A stretch of 64,000 bases of DNA from Pleurotus djamor (taxonomy: Eukaryota > Basidiomycota > Agaricomycetes > Agaricales > Pleurotaceae): assembly GCA_029747585.1 (NCBI GenBank), contig JAPEVF010000147.1, positions 26,294-90,293 of the forward strand, in the 5' to 3' direction. The position numbers were made by a program, and so were the translations under genes. This document shows positions 37,171-49,606 of this stretch, in pieces (position 1 is the first letter of the stretch; each line of letters opens with the position of its first letter). A model generated the notes under the pieces. The model was not told the origin of the DNA. It saw nothing but the letters and a program-made list of their open reading frames with translations, and ran no database searches.

Positions 37171-37300
37171 GTGCGTTCAGCTACTGCGATACCCGGGAGC
37201 ACACAGGCCGGACAATCAATTTCGGCGGCGATTTCTTATGCGCAGAAGCATGGTTATTACGACGCGAAGAGGACATTAGCAGGAAGAAACGAACCTTGAA

Positions 37301-38950
37301 ATGGTTGTGGAGATATTCGAGCCCAAAGGTTTGACTGGGTTTGGGGGAAATCAAAGACGATTCGTTTTCCTCAGTATCTGTCGCTTCAGAATGTATATTA
37401 TCATTGACATACCATACCTCCTAGACACCTTCATCCAAGTCCTCAAAGTCGTTGTCAGCCAATCAAACGACTTCCTTGCATACCCCCTCCTCCTCGTACC
37501 CCGGAATACGTACCTCGGAATTTCGACTTCGGTGTTCATTCTATACGCGCTAGAGATCTTCTCAAACGTCAAACACAGCATACTCGAAGGGATAAACAAA
37601 CCATCTAGCAGTTGAGGAGATATTTGAGGATGACAGTTTGGCCGGTTTTGGAGACCAGCGAACTTGGTATGTTCGTATCAGTTCCGTCCGCTTCATAAGA
37701 GATATAGCTGACTTCCATCCTTTCACCACCCACAGCCCGCCAATCAACACCGTAGGCCTCGACTCAAACAGCCTCCATCCAGCCAACCTCATCCTCATAC
37801 CTAGGAATACAGAAGTCGGAGCTTTGACTTCGGTGTTGATATCATACGTGCCGTGAAAGTGTTAGCACGATATGAAGGAGGAATAGACCGAACCCCACCT
37901 AGAGACCCCTCCACGGACCCGTTCATGCCACGCTCCGTGGTGGCCCACACTAACGCCTCTCAGTTCATGGTAGCATGGTAGGCCCTTCTTTGTATGTGTT
38001 GCCCTTAGACTGATATCTTCTTTCTCTCAGGCTTTGCGTTGGTCGCTGACATGGTCGATGTTCGCCAGTCTGCCGGATGGTCAGTCGGTTTCATCTCCCA
38101 TTCTGGTCCCATTCCGTACGCGAACCTGACATTGAACCTCGTAGTTAGCTTAGACCTTAGACATCATAGCCGTGCTCTTATATCTTCTAGGCATGCGTCA
38201 CCTATGATACCGAGGATACCAGCGTCCTCACCCCCGTTCAAATGTACCCGTCTTCCCAATACCCCCGGAATCACCACCTCCGAGACCGTCAATCCAACCT
38301 TCGACAATACACACTGAACGCACTTGGAATATACTAGAAGAAACAGACAAGCCGTATACCGTGGAAGAGATACTCAAGGTCATTGGCAGGGCAGCGCCGG
38401 CTATGGGGAGCAAACGAGTATGTGAGTGTTTCTGGATCTCGTAAGGATGAGAGTAACTTATTGAGAGTGCTAGGCATGCACAACCGTACTGTATTGGACA
38501 ACGAAGATGGTTTGGGTGGTCTCCGGCTGGCCCACTTCTCCCTGGTACCCTCGGAGCGCACCACTCGCAAAATGGACTTTTAAGTCACTCTTTCATACTC
38601 GAAGGTTTAGACGAACTGTCGAGTCGTTGGGGAGATAATCGCAGCTGAAGGTTTGGCCTGCTCTGGGGAAAATCAAAGACGGTTCGTTACCATTGATTTC
38701 TTCTTCTTCATTCAACTCACCATACACCGCAGACACCTTTGCCTGCCACCTCAAAGACGTAGTCCTCAAAATTGAGCAACCTCCTTCCATCGCTCCTCCT
38801 TGTAATGAATTACCCTTCAGTGACTCCATCATCTCCGTGGCCCTCGTTTCGAGCAGCGTCCAAGAAATTCCAAGCCATGTCTACATCCACGCCTTTGAGT
38901 CGCGTCAAACGTGGCCAGCGAGGCCGTTGGACAAAGATACTGAGACTTGA
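37301..38950 (+). repeat. Degenerate array of about 300-bp exon/intron units, left part
   Basis: Units starting near 37301 and 37612, and a weaker one near 38636, share an opening (V)EEIFE...GL.GFG.NQ, a 50-70 bp intron-like gap ending in CTAG or CAG, an exon starting DTF or similar, then a block of PRNT.(L/V)G..TSV.I.YA and a tail SILEGI.KP. Another tail-like unit lies near 38280-38400. All copies carry stops. Similar units resume at 43.2-44.3 kb, beyond the inserted gene at 39.1-41.9 kb. Confidence 0.65.
37913..37960 (+). repeat. Solo end of the 52.9-kb inverted-repeat family
   Basis: acggacccgttcatgccacg followed by ctccgtggtggcccacactaac matches the outer about 45 bp of the arms at 52944 and 53214 with a few changes. 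No partner end is seen nearby. Confidence 0.65.
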
Positions 38951-39130
38951 GAGACGAGAGCGGCTGCTGGCTTGCCAGCTGGAGAAGACCTAGAGCGACA
39001 ACTCCCAGCGCCACAATCGAGAACAACGGGGTCTATAAGATCAGTGACGGATATCCCGCTCTTTGCTATATAGGATAACCATCAGTCACAAGTGTTTTAC
39101 CCAGCAGATGTAATTCGCTGGAAATATACT

Positions 39131-41860
39131 CTATGTATTTACATAAGGAGACAAAGGAAACATCTGCCTAAGGTAATGTTCCAACGTTGCATTGTTGGAT
39201 GCTTGTAGGGTGCCAAAGCTCCGCCAAGAAGGACTAAGAAAAGATTCTACACCGTGGATCCAGAATCGATATTCATCCGTCCCAGGTTTTCTGATATAGC
39301 CAACTTTGAGGAGAGCAAATGTTCGAAGATCGCACCCTACAAACCCAGGCTCGTCCTTGAAATGACTTTCAATCTTGGTGATTAAATTGCTGAGAGCACC
39401 CGTAGCGTATTCTTTCAATTCAAGAAAGCCTGCCTCCCCAATGTGCTGCCTTAGGTGTGAATCGGCTGGATTGAAATGCAAATCATTCAATATATCACTC
39501 TGGCTTCGAACTGAAGACCAGAGTCCGCGCCTAAGTGTCTCTCAGTAATCGCCATTATCAAAATAAATCTGACGAACTTCAAATTCTGCAGCGGGGCCAG
39601 GAGGGAGACCCGCGATCGAGCCAGATGTTGTGGTCCACCTTTACCAAAATCTGACTGAGAGAAACTGGAAACAACAGAGACAAGTTGTTCCCCAATGAAA
39701 TGGCAGATAAGGCAAGGTTTGGATTGGGCATCCTCGACCAGTGGCTGGAGATACCACCTCGGCATCATATCTTCGTTGTTGACGTGCAGTAGCTTTTGGT
39801 ATCTCTGCTGCGTGGTGGTCAGTTGATGGATAATGGGATCTGCCCCCCTTTGCCATATGAATGACTGTCCAGCGGCGGAGTGGGTTCGCTTAAGATAGTA
39901 TGGGCCAATACAAGACGAAGCGTCACCAATTTGTTCTGGAGAAAGCTCCGCTGGGTCCATAGGAAGCACCAATGTATTGGGCGCCATTTCCAGTTCTTCG
40001 AGAGCTTGAAGAATATAGATATGGTTACCCAAGAGGAGCTCTTGTCTTGGGCTAGGAAATACTTGAATGCCTGAAGTTTCTGCAGCACAAACATTTTCTA
40101 GATAGCCAGCCAAGGTATATGGGTCAAACCCATTCTCAGGTCGCCTAGTTGAACAAGTCTAGATTAGCCAGAAGCCCTGGATGACAAAGAAGGGATGCTT
40201 GCCCGTAGTCCTCAGAGAAGGACGGACCTCCAACAATTAGATGGTACTGCTCCATGCAAGAAGTTTTGTGGTTGGTCCGGACCATCTTTAGATAGGGCGC
40301 CCACCCCATATACTCTACGTTCCAAACATCCGGCATTTGAGCTAGGAACGGAGCAAGAAGCAACTGACAGGGGAATTTCAGCCAAGGGCTCCCATAGTAT
40401 GCACATGAACCTACATATTGCTGCATTTTGATGCAGCCTTGTCTACTGGTTCGTATGGGATCGATGAGCTGAGGCATGTTCTGATGGATAGCTTGGGCTT
40501 GCTCCTCAGGAACATCATAAGCGTCTACCATCCACTCAGGATGAGAACGAAGCCGAGGGACTTCTACAAAAAGAACATTTCGAACTGTTCCACTGGACAG
40601 GGGCCTGTTCTTTGGGAAGAGCATAGGTTCCTGAGCACGAAACGCCGACCTCCCATATGGCAGTTGGTGCTCGCCGTTGACAGACAGGCCGTCATCAAAT
40701 TCGCCTTCAGTATGGCTACTTTGTCTTGGTTGAGAACGCGACGGGAAGGGCGGAACGACCGTGGATAGTGCGCACTGTCGTTCTTTGACCTTTTGGACCA
40801 GATCAATATGCGGAGAATCCATTGCTTCATCCATCCGCGGTCCAAAGTACGCCGCAGGAAAATTATCCCTTACCGACGGTCCAGAAGGTTGGGACATAGT
40901 CAAATCATCGTAAGGAGCATCGTCAATAGGAAATGTAGAAGGATCGTTAATGCTGGGCAGTGATGGCGACAGCAAGGGTTTGCCCGGTATCATGGATGAA
41001 GAATCCTCAGTCCATGATTGAGCATGGCTGGGCCCAGGTAAATCATCCTGAGGGGCATCAATGGCAGAGAGTGAGGGCGAGGGGGGCACTTGAGTAGGTA
41101 ATGGCCCTGAGCTGGATGGTGCAGATGGTGATTGAGGTCGACCAGATGCTTCTCCTGCAGCAATTGAGATTGAATCAACTGCCAGTGATGGGCGAAATGG
41201 TTCAGCAGGTAATGCCAAGGCCAACAATGGCGAAGGTGGTGGTAGTGGGTGTGGTGTTGTAGATGGCCCTGGGGGGCTGGAGAAGTTCCCAGATGGTGTC
41301 GGAGCTGCAGAGTCAGCACCTGTAGACTTTGATTTGCCTTTGCCTTCTCGTCTCCCTGTTTTCTTCCCCTCAGTTGAAGACCCAGACTTTTGACTATCGG
41401 ATTTCGATTGCCTTGAGTCCTGGCTTTGACCGTACCAAGTACCTGGCTTAGCCGGTAAGGTCCACTCCCGAATTGTATCATCTTCCTGGTCCAAACTAGC
41501 TTTTCTCTGAAAAATACGGTCATAAAGTTCTGGAGGGGCCTGCTCTGCAGCAGCTTTAAGACGACGTTGGATATCTTTGGAACGGTCTTTGTCGTTAAAC
41601 GTAGAGAGAAACCCATCAAGCCCTTCCTCCCACTGCTCCCTAGTTGGCGGAACCCCGCCGCCTTTAAGTTTTGTTCCAGTTTCCAGAAGGAATTTGTGCC
41701 CCAAACATTTGTGGGTGCAATTAGGATGCTGGTCAGCGCTCCTCGGGTGTGTTCGGATGGTGTTGTTGTTTGAAAAAAGAAGCCTGTGGCAGGCCTTGTC
41801 ATCCGGAGTGGAACAGGTATGACAGCAGACCTTAACATTGTCGGAGCCAAGGATAGCCAT
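39131..41860 (-). pseudogene. Large unrecognised protein gene with Cys/His-rich N-terminus, frameshifted
   Basis: The ATG at 41860 opens 571 codons. The N-terminus is Cys/His-rich (CCHTCSTPDDKACHRLL, then HPNCTHKCLGHKF) and could bind zinc. A long Pro/Ser-rich linker follows (about residues 150-330), then an ordered C-terminal region. The frame stops at 40147, but shifting one base there continues smoothly as RRPENGFDPYTLAGYLENV and on through PYYLKRTHSAAGQSF and RWYLQPLVED. Near 39600-39530 another shift and a TGA occur, after which LHFNPADSHLRQHIG to the stop at 39131 is again clean. Total about 900 residues. The YLKRTHS...QPLVED arrangement is faintly ATP-grasp-like, but I would not assign a function. 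The gene sits inside a repeat array, so it may belong to an inserted element. Confidence 0.55.
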
Positions 41861-41976
41861 GTCTTGAAGAGAGAAGAAATAGAGAACCAGGCGGAAGACG
41901 GGAGAAGAAAAGGGTGGTCGACCCTCACAGCGTGCGACTTTGGCGCTGCCAACTTTGCAGGTACTTACTACGACCG

Positions 41977-42068
41977 TCGACGTTGGCCCCCGTTTCTAGA
42001 CCCGACGCTTGTTGAGTTGTAGTGCCGTCGTTGCCAACTGATTTGGCTCCTCTGCTAATGTGGCCAGA
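41977..42068 (+). repeat. Dispersed repeat, copy 2 (partner at 33103-33245)
   Basis: Begins just upstream of the start region of the 39.1-41.9 kb gene and shares cgttggcccccg and gacgcttgttgagttgtagt, followed by gccgtcgttgccaactg, with copy 1. Confidence 0.55.
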
Positions 42069-43229
42069 TGTAGTCAGGGTTGTGGCGGAAGCCGCGTCGC
42101 CTCCCCCCTCTTTCTTCCATCAGCTTAAGATACGAGTAATCGTGAACCACTGTGAATCTCTGTGATCTTTACTTAAGTGCCACAAGATGCTTCCAGTCGA
42201 AACGAAATATCGCAATGCAACTCGAATAACAACGACAATGTTACTGCTTTGATTTTTCACGTTGGATAACAATCGAAAAGCGTAAAGCGGTCAGCTGGCG
42301 CTGATAACGGCAGTACCTGATACTGAGTCTACATAGTACTAGCAGAGTACTGGTAGTGAGGGATGCGCGTAGCGCGTCACGAGAAAGGTTCAAAGCTAGC
42401 GCTACCTGTAGAATGACAAAAAAGCAGAAAGGAGCTCATATAACCATAGCAGCTAGCTATAAGTTGACTCGTTGACTAGCCAGACGGTCGCCAGTCTTCC
42501 AAGGGACTGAACGCTCTAAACAAAGGACTGGAGGCGAGAGAAAAAAAAACGACAGGAGATAGGGGAAAAACGAAAAAAAANCGTTTTTGACAAAACCTTC
42601 TACTTTCAGTATCAGGAATGTTCGCTCACGGCGACGTCTGTCTGTGTCAGCTTGAGTGTAAGTCACTCACTTGACCTCTGTATAACAACGTCCTTTCTTT
42701 TTTCCATGACAAAGAGTAAAGCCAACCTCTTCATAATCGTATAGCCAACCGAATTGGCGACATCTGCTCACTTAATATAAGAGTTATCGCATCGCCACGC
42801 GTCAAAGGTTCCCCACAGGACGACTGGAAGACTCACGGACAGTATCCAAGCAAGCTACAATTGGCCCTCTTCCCCACAACGCCAGGGTCGTCCCCACCCC
42901 CACCCCGGAAACCCAATTACCGACACCTACATTCAAGGGTCACCTACAGGCGCTACGTAACCTTTCATACACACGATCAAATACCTCAAAAAGCGGGGAT
43001 GAACGTACCGTTTTCCGTGAGTAGGCTCGTGACCATCCTGTCTATGATACTGTCGATAGATGGTCTCCTTTTCAAGCGACGACCTCATAGCGGTCTGGTC
43101 ACGGGGCTATTCCGTGAGATATCTGAGGTGGTTGGTTAGGTCGACCGCGGATAAAAGGAGAACAGTACGTTTTCATGCATTTTCTTCGTTCCAAAGACAT
43201 CATAACTTATTTTCTATACCATCTAGGCA
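42069..43229. other. No gene recognised
   Basis: A/T-rich runs near 42540-42590 (with N at 42581) and a short palindromic patch (agtactagcagagtact) near 42338. No coding signal. Confidence 0.4.
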
Positions 43230-44340
43230 TAAGTTGCAGGCGGTACCAGAGTCCTCAGAGTCGATTCTGCCGTACCCGTCCCGTTGGTACCACCACCAAC
43301 TCCGAAATCGACGAATCGAACGCCGCAAATACGCGTCAGAGGACGATTCTCAATACGAATGGACCATACTAAAAGATGAGACCGAACTGCTTAGCCGTTG
43401 GGGAGTTATTTGAGGTGATTGGTAGGGTCGGCTAGAGAGGAAATAAAAAGCGGTGAGTTTTCCTTCGCTTTTCTACCTCTTAAAATGACGGAATTCACTT
43501 ACTGGATGTGTTAGCAATGTGTCAACGCCCTGTGATGGACGACGGGGGTAGTTACAACCTTGTCCGGCCAGCTTCCCTGCTCTTAGTATCGCCAAATGTA
43601 CAACTTGGAACCTCGGCTTTGACGGCGCTATCGTACGCGCTAGAGCAGTTTTAGCACGACATGAACATGATTCCAGAAGGAATAGACGTATCATCAAGTT
43701 GTTGAGGAGATATATGGACCCAAAGGTTTGGGCGGTTCCCGAGAAACTCAACGACGGCACGTTTCTTTCCGTTCCTGTAGCTTCTCAAACATTATAATCC
43801 GCTTACTATACCTCTTAGCCACCCAGAGCCAAGCTGTCGAAGCCGTCGTCATCAAATTGAATGGCTTCCTTCATACCCCCCTCCTCCTTGTACCGCCGAA
43901 TACCCACCTCGGAATTCCGCCTTCGGTGTTAATCAAATACGCGCGAAAGCATCGTTAGAACGTCACAAGCAGTATCCTAGAAGGACTGGACAAATCATTC
44001 CATGGCTGCGGAGATATTCGAGTTCGACGATTTGGCCGGTTCAAAAGAAAATCGAACTAGGTGTGTTTGTATCAGTTCCGTTCACTTCGAAAACATCGTA
44101 GTTGACTTACTACATCCCCTAGCCTCCCACAGCGGGCATATCCGTCATAGGCATCAACTCAAGCAGCCTCCACCTAACCTACCTCCTCATCACACCTGGG
44201 GGCGCGGGGGTTGGGGTTCTGGCTTCGGTGTTGGTGTCGTGTGAGCTGTGGGAGCATTAGCACGACGCGATGGGTCTCTCGGGAGGACTAACCGAACCAT
44301 TGAGCCGTCGATGAGACATTCAAGCTTGAAGTAGCGGTCG
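43230..44340 (+). repeat. Degenerate array of about 300-bp exon/intron units, right part
   Basis: Units start near 43700 (EEIYGPKGLGGS) and 44003 (AEIFEFDDLAGS), each followed by an intron-like gap ending CTTAG or CCTAG and by an exon with PPNTHLGIPPSVLIKYA-type sequence (degraded in the second). Tails of two earlier units lie at 43240-43420 and 43560-43700. They align with the units at 37301 and 37612. Confidence 0.6.
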
Positions 44341-45206
44341 GTTGGATACGAAATCGAAAAAAANGTAAGTGAGCATTAAATTTCACTGACTAGGATAACT
44401 CACAAATAATTTACTACACTTCTCAGGCACCTCTAGCCGAAGCATGGAAGGTCTTGGACATCGTCTTGGTACGCTTGATGCTGCTACCCGACGTAAGCAA
44501 GAAACATTAAGACATCATCAAGGAACTTGCGTACAGGATTGGAGAGGATGGGGATAGGGTCGGGGAACGTTGAGCTACTGTGTAGCGTGTGCGTAAGAAG
44601 GGATGGTTATGAATTTTGGTGGATTTGCGAACCGTTGGCTAGTGTAAGCAACCAAAACGTGAGTTTGATTATCCTTGAATACTGTTTTGAGGACTTACTA
44701 ATAGTTTCCTTATCTTCTAGCCTGTCCGTGTATTGCATTTCTCGGGTCGGTATTGTGATATGAGCAGGCTGTATCCACCCTTCGCGTAGCTACTGAGGGT
44801 GACTAGCTGTGAGGGTCTGAGATTCAGGCTGAAGTCACGTTCTTACAGTCCTGTTTTGTAGCATTCTTTGACACCGCGCTCCCCACTGTTGTCGTAGTTA
44901 GACATCCATCTTTTCTTGGTTGTTGCAAGGTGCTAATCGACTATTTGCTAGGCGATGAAAGCTAGGAGAAATATCAGAACCTTGGCAAACCAGAAGAGCG
45001 CCACGAAGTGGGTAACGTTTGCTCGGCTTGGAACAGCCAAGAGCCCTAGGACATAGAGCTGACCATCCAACAGGTAGTCATAGCTGTACCGAAGCTTGCC
45101 AGATGATTGCCTGAATGTTGCGGTTGCGAGCGACAGCAACATGCCCTAAATCAGCTCTGCCGTCCCTGGACTTATGTATCACCGATTAACCTCCCAAGGT
45201 CTTGAG
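44341..45206. other. No gene recognised
   Basis: Further array-like remnants near 44400-44480 (AEAWKVLDIVLV resembles the post-intron exon of the units). The rest shows no coding signal. Confidence 0.3.
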
Positions 45207-45250
45207 ACGGACCCGTTCATCCCACGCCCTGCGGTGGCCCACAGTCACAA
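45207..45250 (+). repeat. Solo end of the 52.9-kb inverted-repeat family
   Basis: acggacccgttcatcccacg and gcggtggcccaca match the outer arm of the 52.9-kb inverted repeat; divergence is higher than at 37913. Confidence 0.55.
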
Positions 45251-45543
45251 GTCCTTCAGTCAGCAAAAATTGACAAAAATTGACCATGTAGTATGTACTG
45301 GCATCAAGTTTCACAGGCATCTGTAAGTCCAAATTACTTCGATCCCAGCACGACTTTGATTTCAGCGTCATGGGTCCTTGGCTGTGCTGGTCGGATTTCC
45401 ATGCGACAAATAATCTATACCGAACGTACGCGTGAATGGTGAGTATGAACGTACAACTCCGAGTTAATTCTATTATACTCACGTGTTCGGCTGGGTGAAA
45501 CCAACGTACGATCAGTACCCATGTCGTTCGACTTGGAACGTTT

Positions 45544-46002
45544 GTGATAGCCTCACGGATACGAGCGCGACGTGGACATGAGTCTGCAGACTGCCAGATG
45601 CTACCTATCTACCTCGACTTCGAGGAGGGACTCGTGCCACACCGAGGAGAATTAGAGGGAAACAAGTACCTCGAAAGAAATAACGATAATGTGAGTTGTG
45701 GTTGTCGAGGATGGTGGGTAGAGTGTTGCTGACCTAGAGACTACTACCAGGGTGCGGCAGTGCGTCGTCGAATAGCCAGGCGTCCAGCTTGGATCAAGCC
45801 ACCAGCCATGGACTCGGACTCGGATGGCTGGGTAACGGCGACAACGAAGAGCAAAGGCGACTACTTAGGTGACGCAACAGAGGACTCGAAGAACCAATCC
45901 AGGTGGCGATGCGAAGGGGAGCAAGGAAACCGACGCCGTCAACGATCCAGAGACAATGCCGACGCGATGGTGGGGGGAAATGGAAGAAAGGAATGCATTT
46001 AA
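45544..46002 (+). CDS. Unrecognised two-exon reading frame, partial
   Basis: The frame opens without an ATG at 45544, reads LPIYLDFEEGLVPHRGELEG to a GTGAGT donor after NNDN at 45690, and joins through a 60-bp intron with a GCTGAC branch site and a CTACCAG acceptor to GAAVRRRIARRPAW. It ends at a stop at 46002 after a basic, low-complexity tail. The clean splice in frame is the only support. No domain is recognised and the 5' end is missing. Confidence 0.3.
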
Positions 46003-46705
46003 AGCTCCCTTCTCCCTCTCCCTCTTTCTTCTCCCTCTTTTCTCCATCCCCATTCCTCCGTTCTTCCTCCTTCCTTCCTCAACCCCAAAGTCCCTACTTT
46101 CTCATCAGCCGCCCCCTCAAAAATCGACACACACGAGTCACCCTCAACGCCAAATAAATCAAGATTCAACCGCATCAATAATATATATCCACTGACTGCT
46201 TCGTTCCAGAACTCCAGAATTTGCACTAGTGCTAGATGGTTGGCACGCTCGAGAGGCCACTTTTCAGAGGCGCGTGCAACGTCGTAGCATTCCGAGTTGA
46301 CGCGTAACGGGTAGGTTGACCGTGCAACAGACTTGGTAGTCCGTGAATTGGCAGTGTAGATAGATAGTCTTGCATAGAAACTGGACATATATGCTATGGG
46401 CAAGAAACGATGCATAAGGGTACTCGATCTGCGGCGTTTAACACGGCAGATAAAGACACAATGAACATGGTTCTAGACACTTGGGCAGTCCGCTGCGTTT
46501 AACGTGACAGAGGAAACCCTGGTCGTACATAGTAGCGGTCGGGAAGAGAAGGAAGCGCACAAAGCAGACAGCGCCAGGGTGTGACTAAATTAGGATTCCA
46601 GGTCGCTGAGCGTACATGCTACTGATCGTATATTGATGGCAAATGTGGGTACAAGTAGAATAGACAACAGGGTTTAGAATATAAACAGATATGGGGCGCC
46701 GAGCA
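46003..46705. other. CT-rich stretch and spacer, no gene recognised
   Basis: 46005-46090 is a strong plus-strand CT-rich tract resembling fungal leaders, but no gene follows it on that strand. The remainder shows nothing. Confidence 0.4.
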
Positions 46706-49253
46706 CTACGTATGGCGAGGAACCCGCTGATCAAGATACGATGAGGTACGGGCAATGATACTTTCTCCAACCTTTCGTACAGTGTGTGTAAAACGTAAAC
46801 TGTTCCTCCACTTCGAATTTATGAGAAGAGTGTTGCTGGGAAACTCTCCAGAAAGCAGCTTTCCATGCCGACGAGTGTACCAATATTCTGCGTCGGCGGT
46901 CCAGCAAATGTTCCCAAGCGCGGATTTCTCCCAAGCCGACGGACGTGGCCACCAGGAAACACGAGCATATTGGGGAGTGCCATTGGCAGCAGCCCGACCT
47001 GTTGGGAAAAAGGAACGTATGAATACAGAATAACAGCCGCATAGAATAGTTATACCAGTGTCGAGGTCGTAAGTGCCACACAAGAGGTCAATCTCCCTGT
47101 CCGTAAGTGGCTCAAAGTAGGCTGAGTCTGGCTTCGGGTCTGCCAGAGCAGCATACAAGATTTCCACACTCACAACTTCTCGTGCCATCCGACCAACCAA
47201 TCCACCATGTAGGAGAGCTGCGCAGCCCCGAGGAGACTGAAGGAAGGAGTCACGTAAGTGCACGTACGAATAATAATCCCATTTATTAGGTTCGTAGTCG
47301 GGAGGACGATACCCAAGCCCACATGGACGAACATGTGGAATGGGGAGTGATTGAGAAAGCTTTGCTCCAAAGCCAAGGGTCACTGCAAATCCTCGCCTCG
47401 TAAGGGCGAAGATTATCTCTTCAATACTTCTGTGTTCAAGATGCTGGTATATGCGACCGATATACGCAGTGGCGATGGGATTGATCGTGATCGTGGGGAT
47501 ACCAGAACCAATGACATATTGTTGAGGCGCAGCCTGGGAGACTGATAACTCTTCTACCCATTCGGTTGAGGCGAGGTCCGCGGTATCCTGCCTTAGATCG
47601 CTCAGTTCGGGGGAGATTCCAGACAAGGAAGCTGCATTAAGGATGGAGGTGAAGTAGGCACAGAGTACATCCTGTTGTGCGGGAGAGACGGAGATATCTC
47701 CATGGGAATGGAGGCCAAGGCATTTGGTGACAACAGCCCAGTCGAGGGTCACTGAGCCAGACTGTCCTGAAACTGATAAGTCGCTGAACCCAAAGATTTC
47801 ATACGCAACATCCATTAAGGGAGTAAGAGCATCCATGACCGGTGCCTGAACCGCCGGGAACATTTTGTCCATATCTGCAACAACCAACTTGTCACCAACC
47901 CTGTCTAAGAAGGTGTGATCCTCAGCAGATTCCATACTGTAATTGTCGCAGAAGTCGTCGTCAGTGTCCAAGTCGGGGTCCGGGGCAAGGTCGTCAGGTG
48001 CAAAGTCAGAGCAAAGATCCCACTCGTCAAACTGAGAGTTATACCGTCTTTGCGAGTCGGCATATGAGTTCCACGTCTCTTCGTCTCGCATCGCTGGTTT
48101 TCGAATTCTATGCCCATTTACATCGTCCCATAGAAAGACGCGAGCGCCTTGTCTCCCTGGGCATCTTTGCTTCTTAGCATTGGCTTCTCGCTGTAAGCGG
48201 CTTTGCTTAGACGTTGACGTTTCTTTCAGCAAATACCGCTGGTATTGAGTATCACGACGAGTAAAGAAATCGATCATTGTTTCCTTTGGCTTTTGACCGC
48301 TCGAGGGATCGACGGGGGGGGAAGTGCTCGCGCAGCGCGGCTTCACTATCTGATAATGTCCGACGATGGGCCAGCAAAAGGTCGGAAGGAGTGGGTATGG
48401 AGTTCGTTAATTCTGGGGGGAAATTAACAGGAGCAATGATTTGTCGGATGTCATGGGTTCGGGAGCTCCATCGTAAAACGATGGGCATGTTGAATGCGAG
48501 TATGTAAGGGAGTAAAGAGAGGAAGTCACAACGTTCGATGTCTACGAAGCCTCCAAAGCGAGGTGCAACCAAGTCGGCAACAATGGAATCCTCTATTTCG
48601 GCTAAGAGGTGGGGATGAAGGGTGGAAAACGCAAGTATGTTTTGGCGCCAGGTAGTGCTTGGGTCTTTCGCCTCTAGACGACGGGCGAGCATGTAGGCGA
48701 ACGACGCCAAGGCAATGAGGGGAAGAAAAGCGTCTCGAGAGCGTTTACAAGCCTCTCTGGCAGCCTCGGCTGAGGCATGGGGAAATGAGTAGCCGTACCG
48801 GTGGGGGAATGTGTAATGCAGGAAGTCTTTGGGGAGAGGGGAGTAAGCAACTTCAATGGTGCGTATGCTGAAGGACTTCAAGGCATGTTCTAACGCAAGC
48901 CAAGACTCACGAATATCCCTGCGAAGGATATAGTCTCCTTCGCGAGTTTTCCAAATCCGGAGAGATGCATTGAGACGGCTAAATAAGTTTCCATTAAAAC
49001 AGTGGAGTAGTGGAACAAAGCCGAGGAACGGGAAGAAATTTGTGATCCAATTGTGAGATTGTAAGACAAGGGGATCTGGTTCGAAGAGTCTGATTTCGTT
49101 TGTGGGAACGCGAAGATGAGCGGAATGCTCCTTGTCTGCATTGAGGACCGTGTAGTAAAAGTCCTCGTGAAATACATGACGGCTAGATATCTGAGAAAAA
49201 GTATAAGCATTGAAGCTCATAAGCGGCTCGTATGAATGCCTTACGTCAGACAT
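46706..49253 (-). CDS. Large protein of a family seen in agaric genomes, unknown function
   Basis: The ATG at 49253 (MSDVRHSYEPLMSF) opens 333 codons that end in a frame change at the G8 run at 48314-48321. Past it, the next frame continues as VDPSSGQKPKETMIDFFTRR with a basic stretch, an acidic DPDLDTDDDFCD segment and a long globular region. A 57-bp intron (47055-46999, GTATAA...AACAG) joins DLDTG in frame to RAAANGTPQYARVSWWPRPS, and the gene ends with WTADAEYWYTRRHGKLLSGE and a short tail. Length is about 840 residues. This WWP(K/R)PS...WT.D.E.W arrangement is familiar to me from hypothetical proteins repeated in Agaricomycetes, with no known activity. Only the homopolymer slip disturbs it, so it may be intact in the organism. 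Confidence 0.65.
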
Positions 49254-49606
49254 GGCTGGACGGGCGCGTGGGCGTCGGGGCTCGGGGCGCAGCCAACTGG
49301 AAATTAAATATTCAGGCAGGACAGTATAGCACGGCGTTTAACACAGTGCAGTATACTGGCTTGGAGAATAGCGAGAAAGTAGGAACACGGTATAACGGAG
49401 CGTTGGAACACTGCGTTGTACTGGTCCTGGACTTGGGGGAGCGGATATGTTGTGGATATGACTATGAGAGAAGCTTGAGACTTGGCGCTCACTCACAAGT
49501 TTATTTGGCCCAGCTTGGCGTAGCATGGAGGCTGTGGCCTACGCCAGCGCCGTCCAGAGTTCAAGTTTGTCTTGCCCATCTTCCTCCTCCCACAGGGTGA
49601 GCTGCC

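Noticed and set aside
40990..41952. 320-codon frame within the 39.1-41.9 kb gene
   Set aside because: It is the same strand in another frame and owes its length to the low-complexity Pro/Ser/Gln linker; the 41860 frame has the better composition and start.
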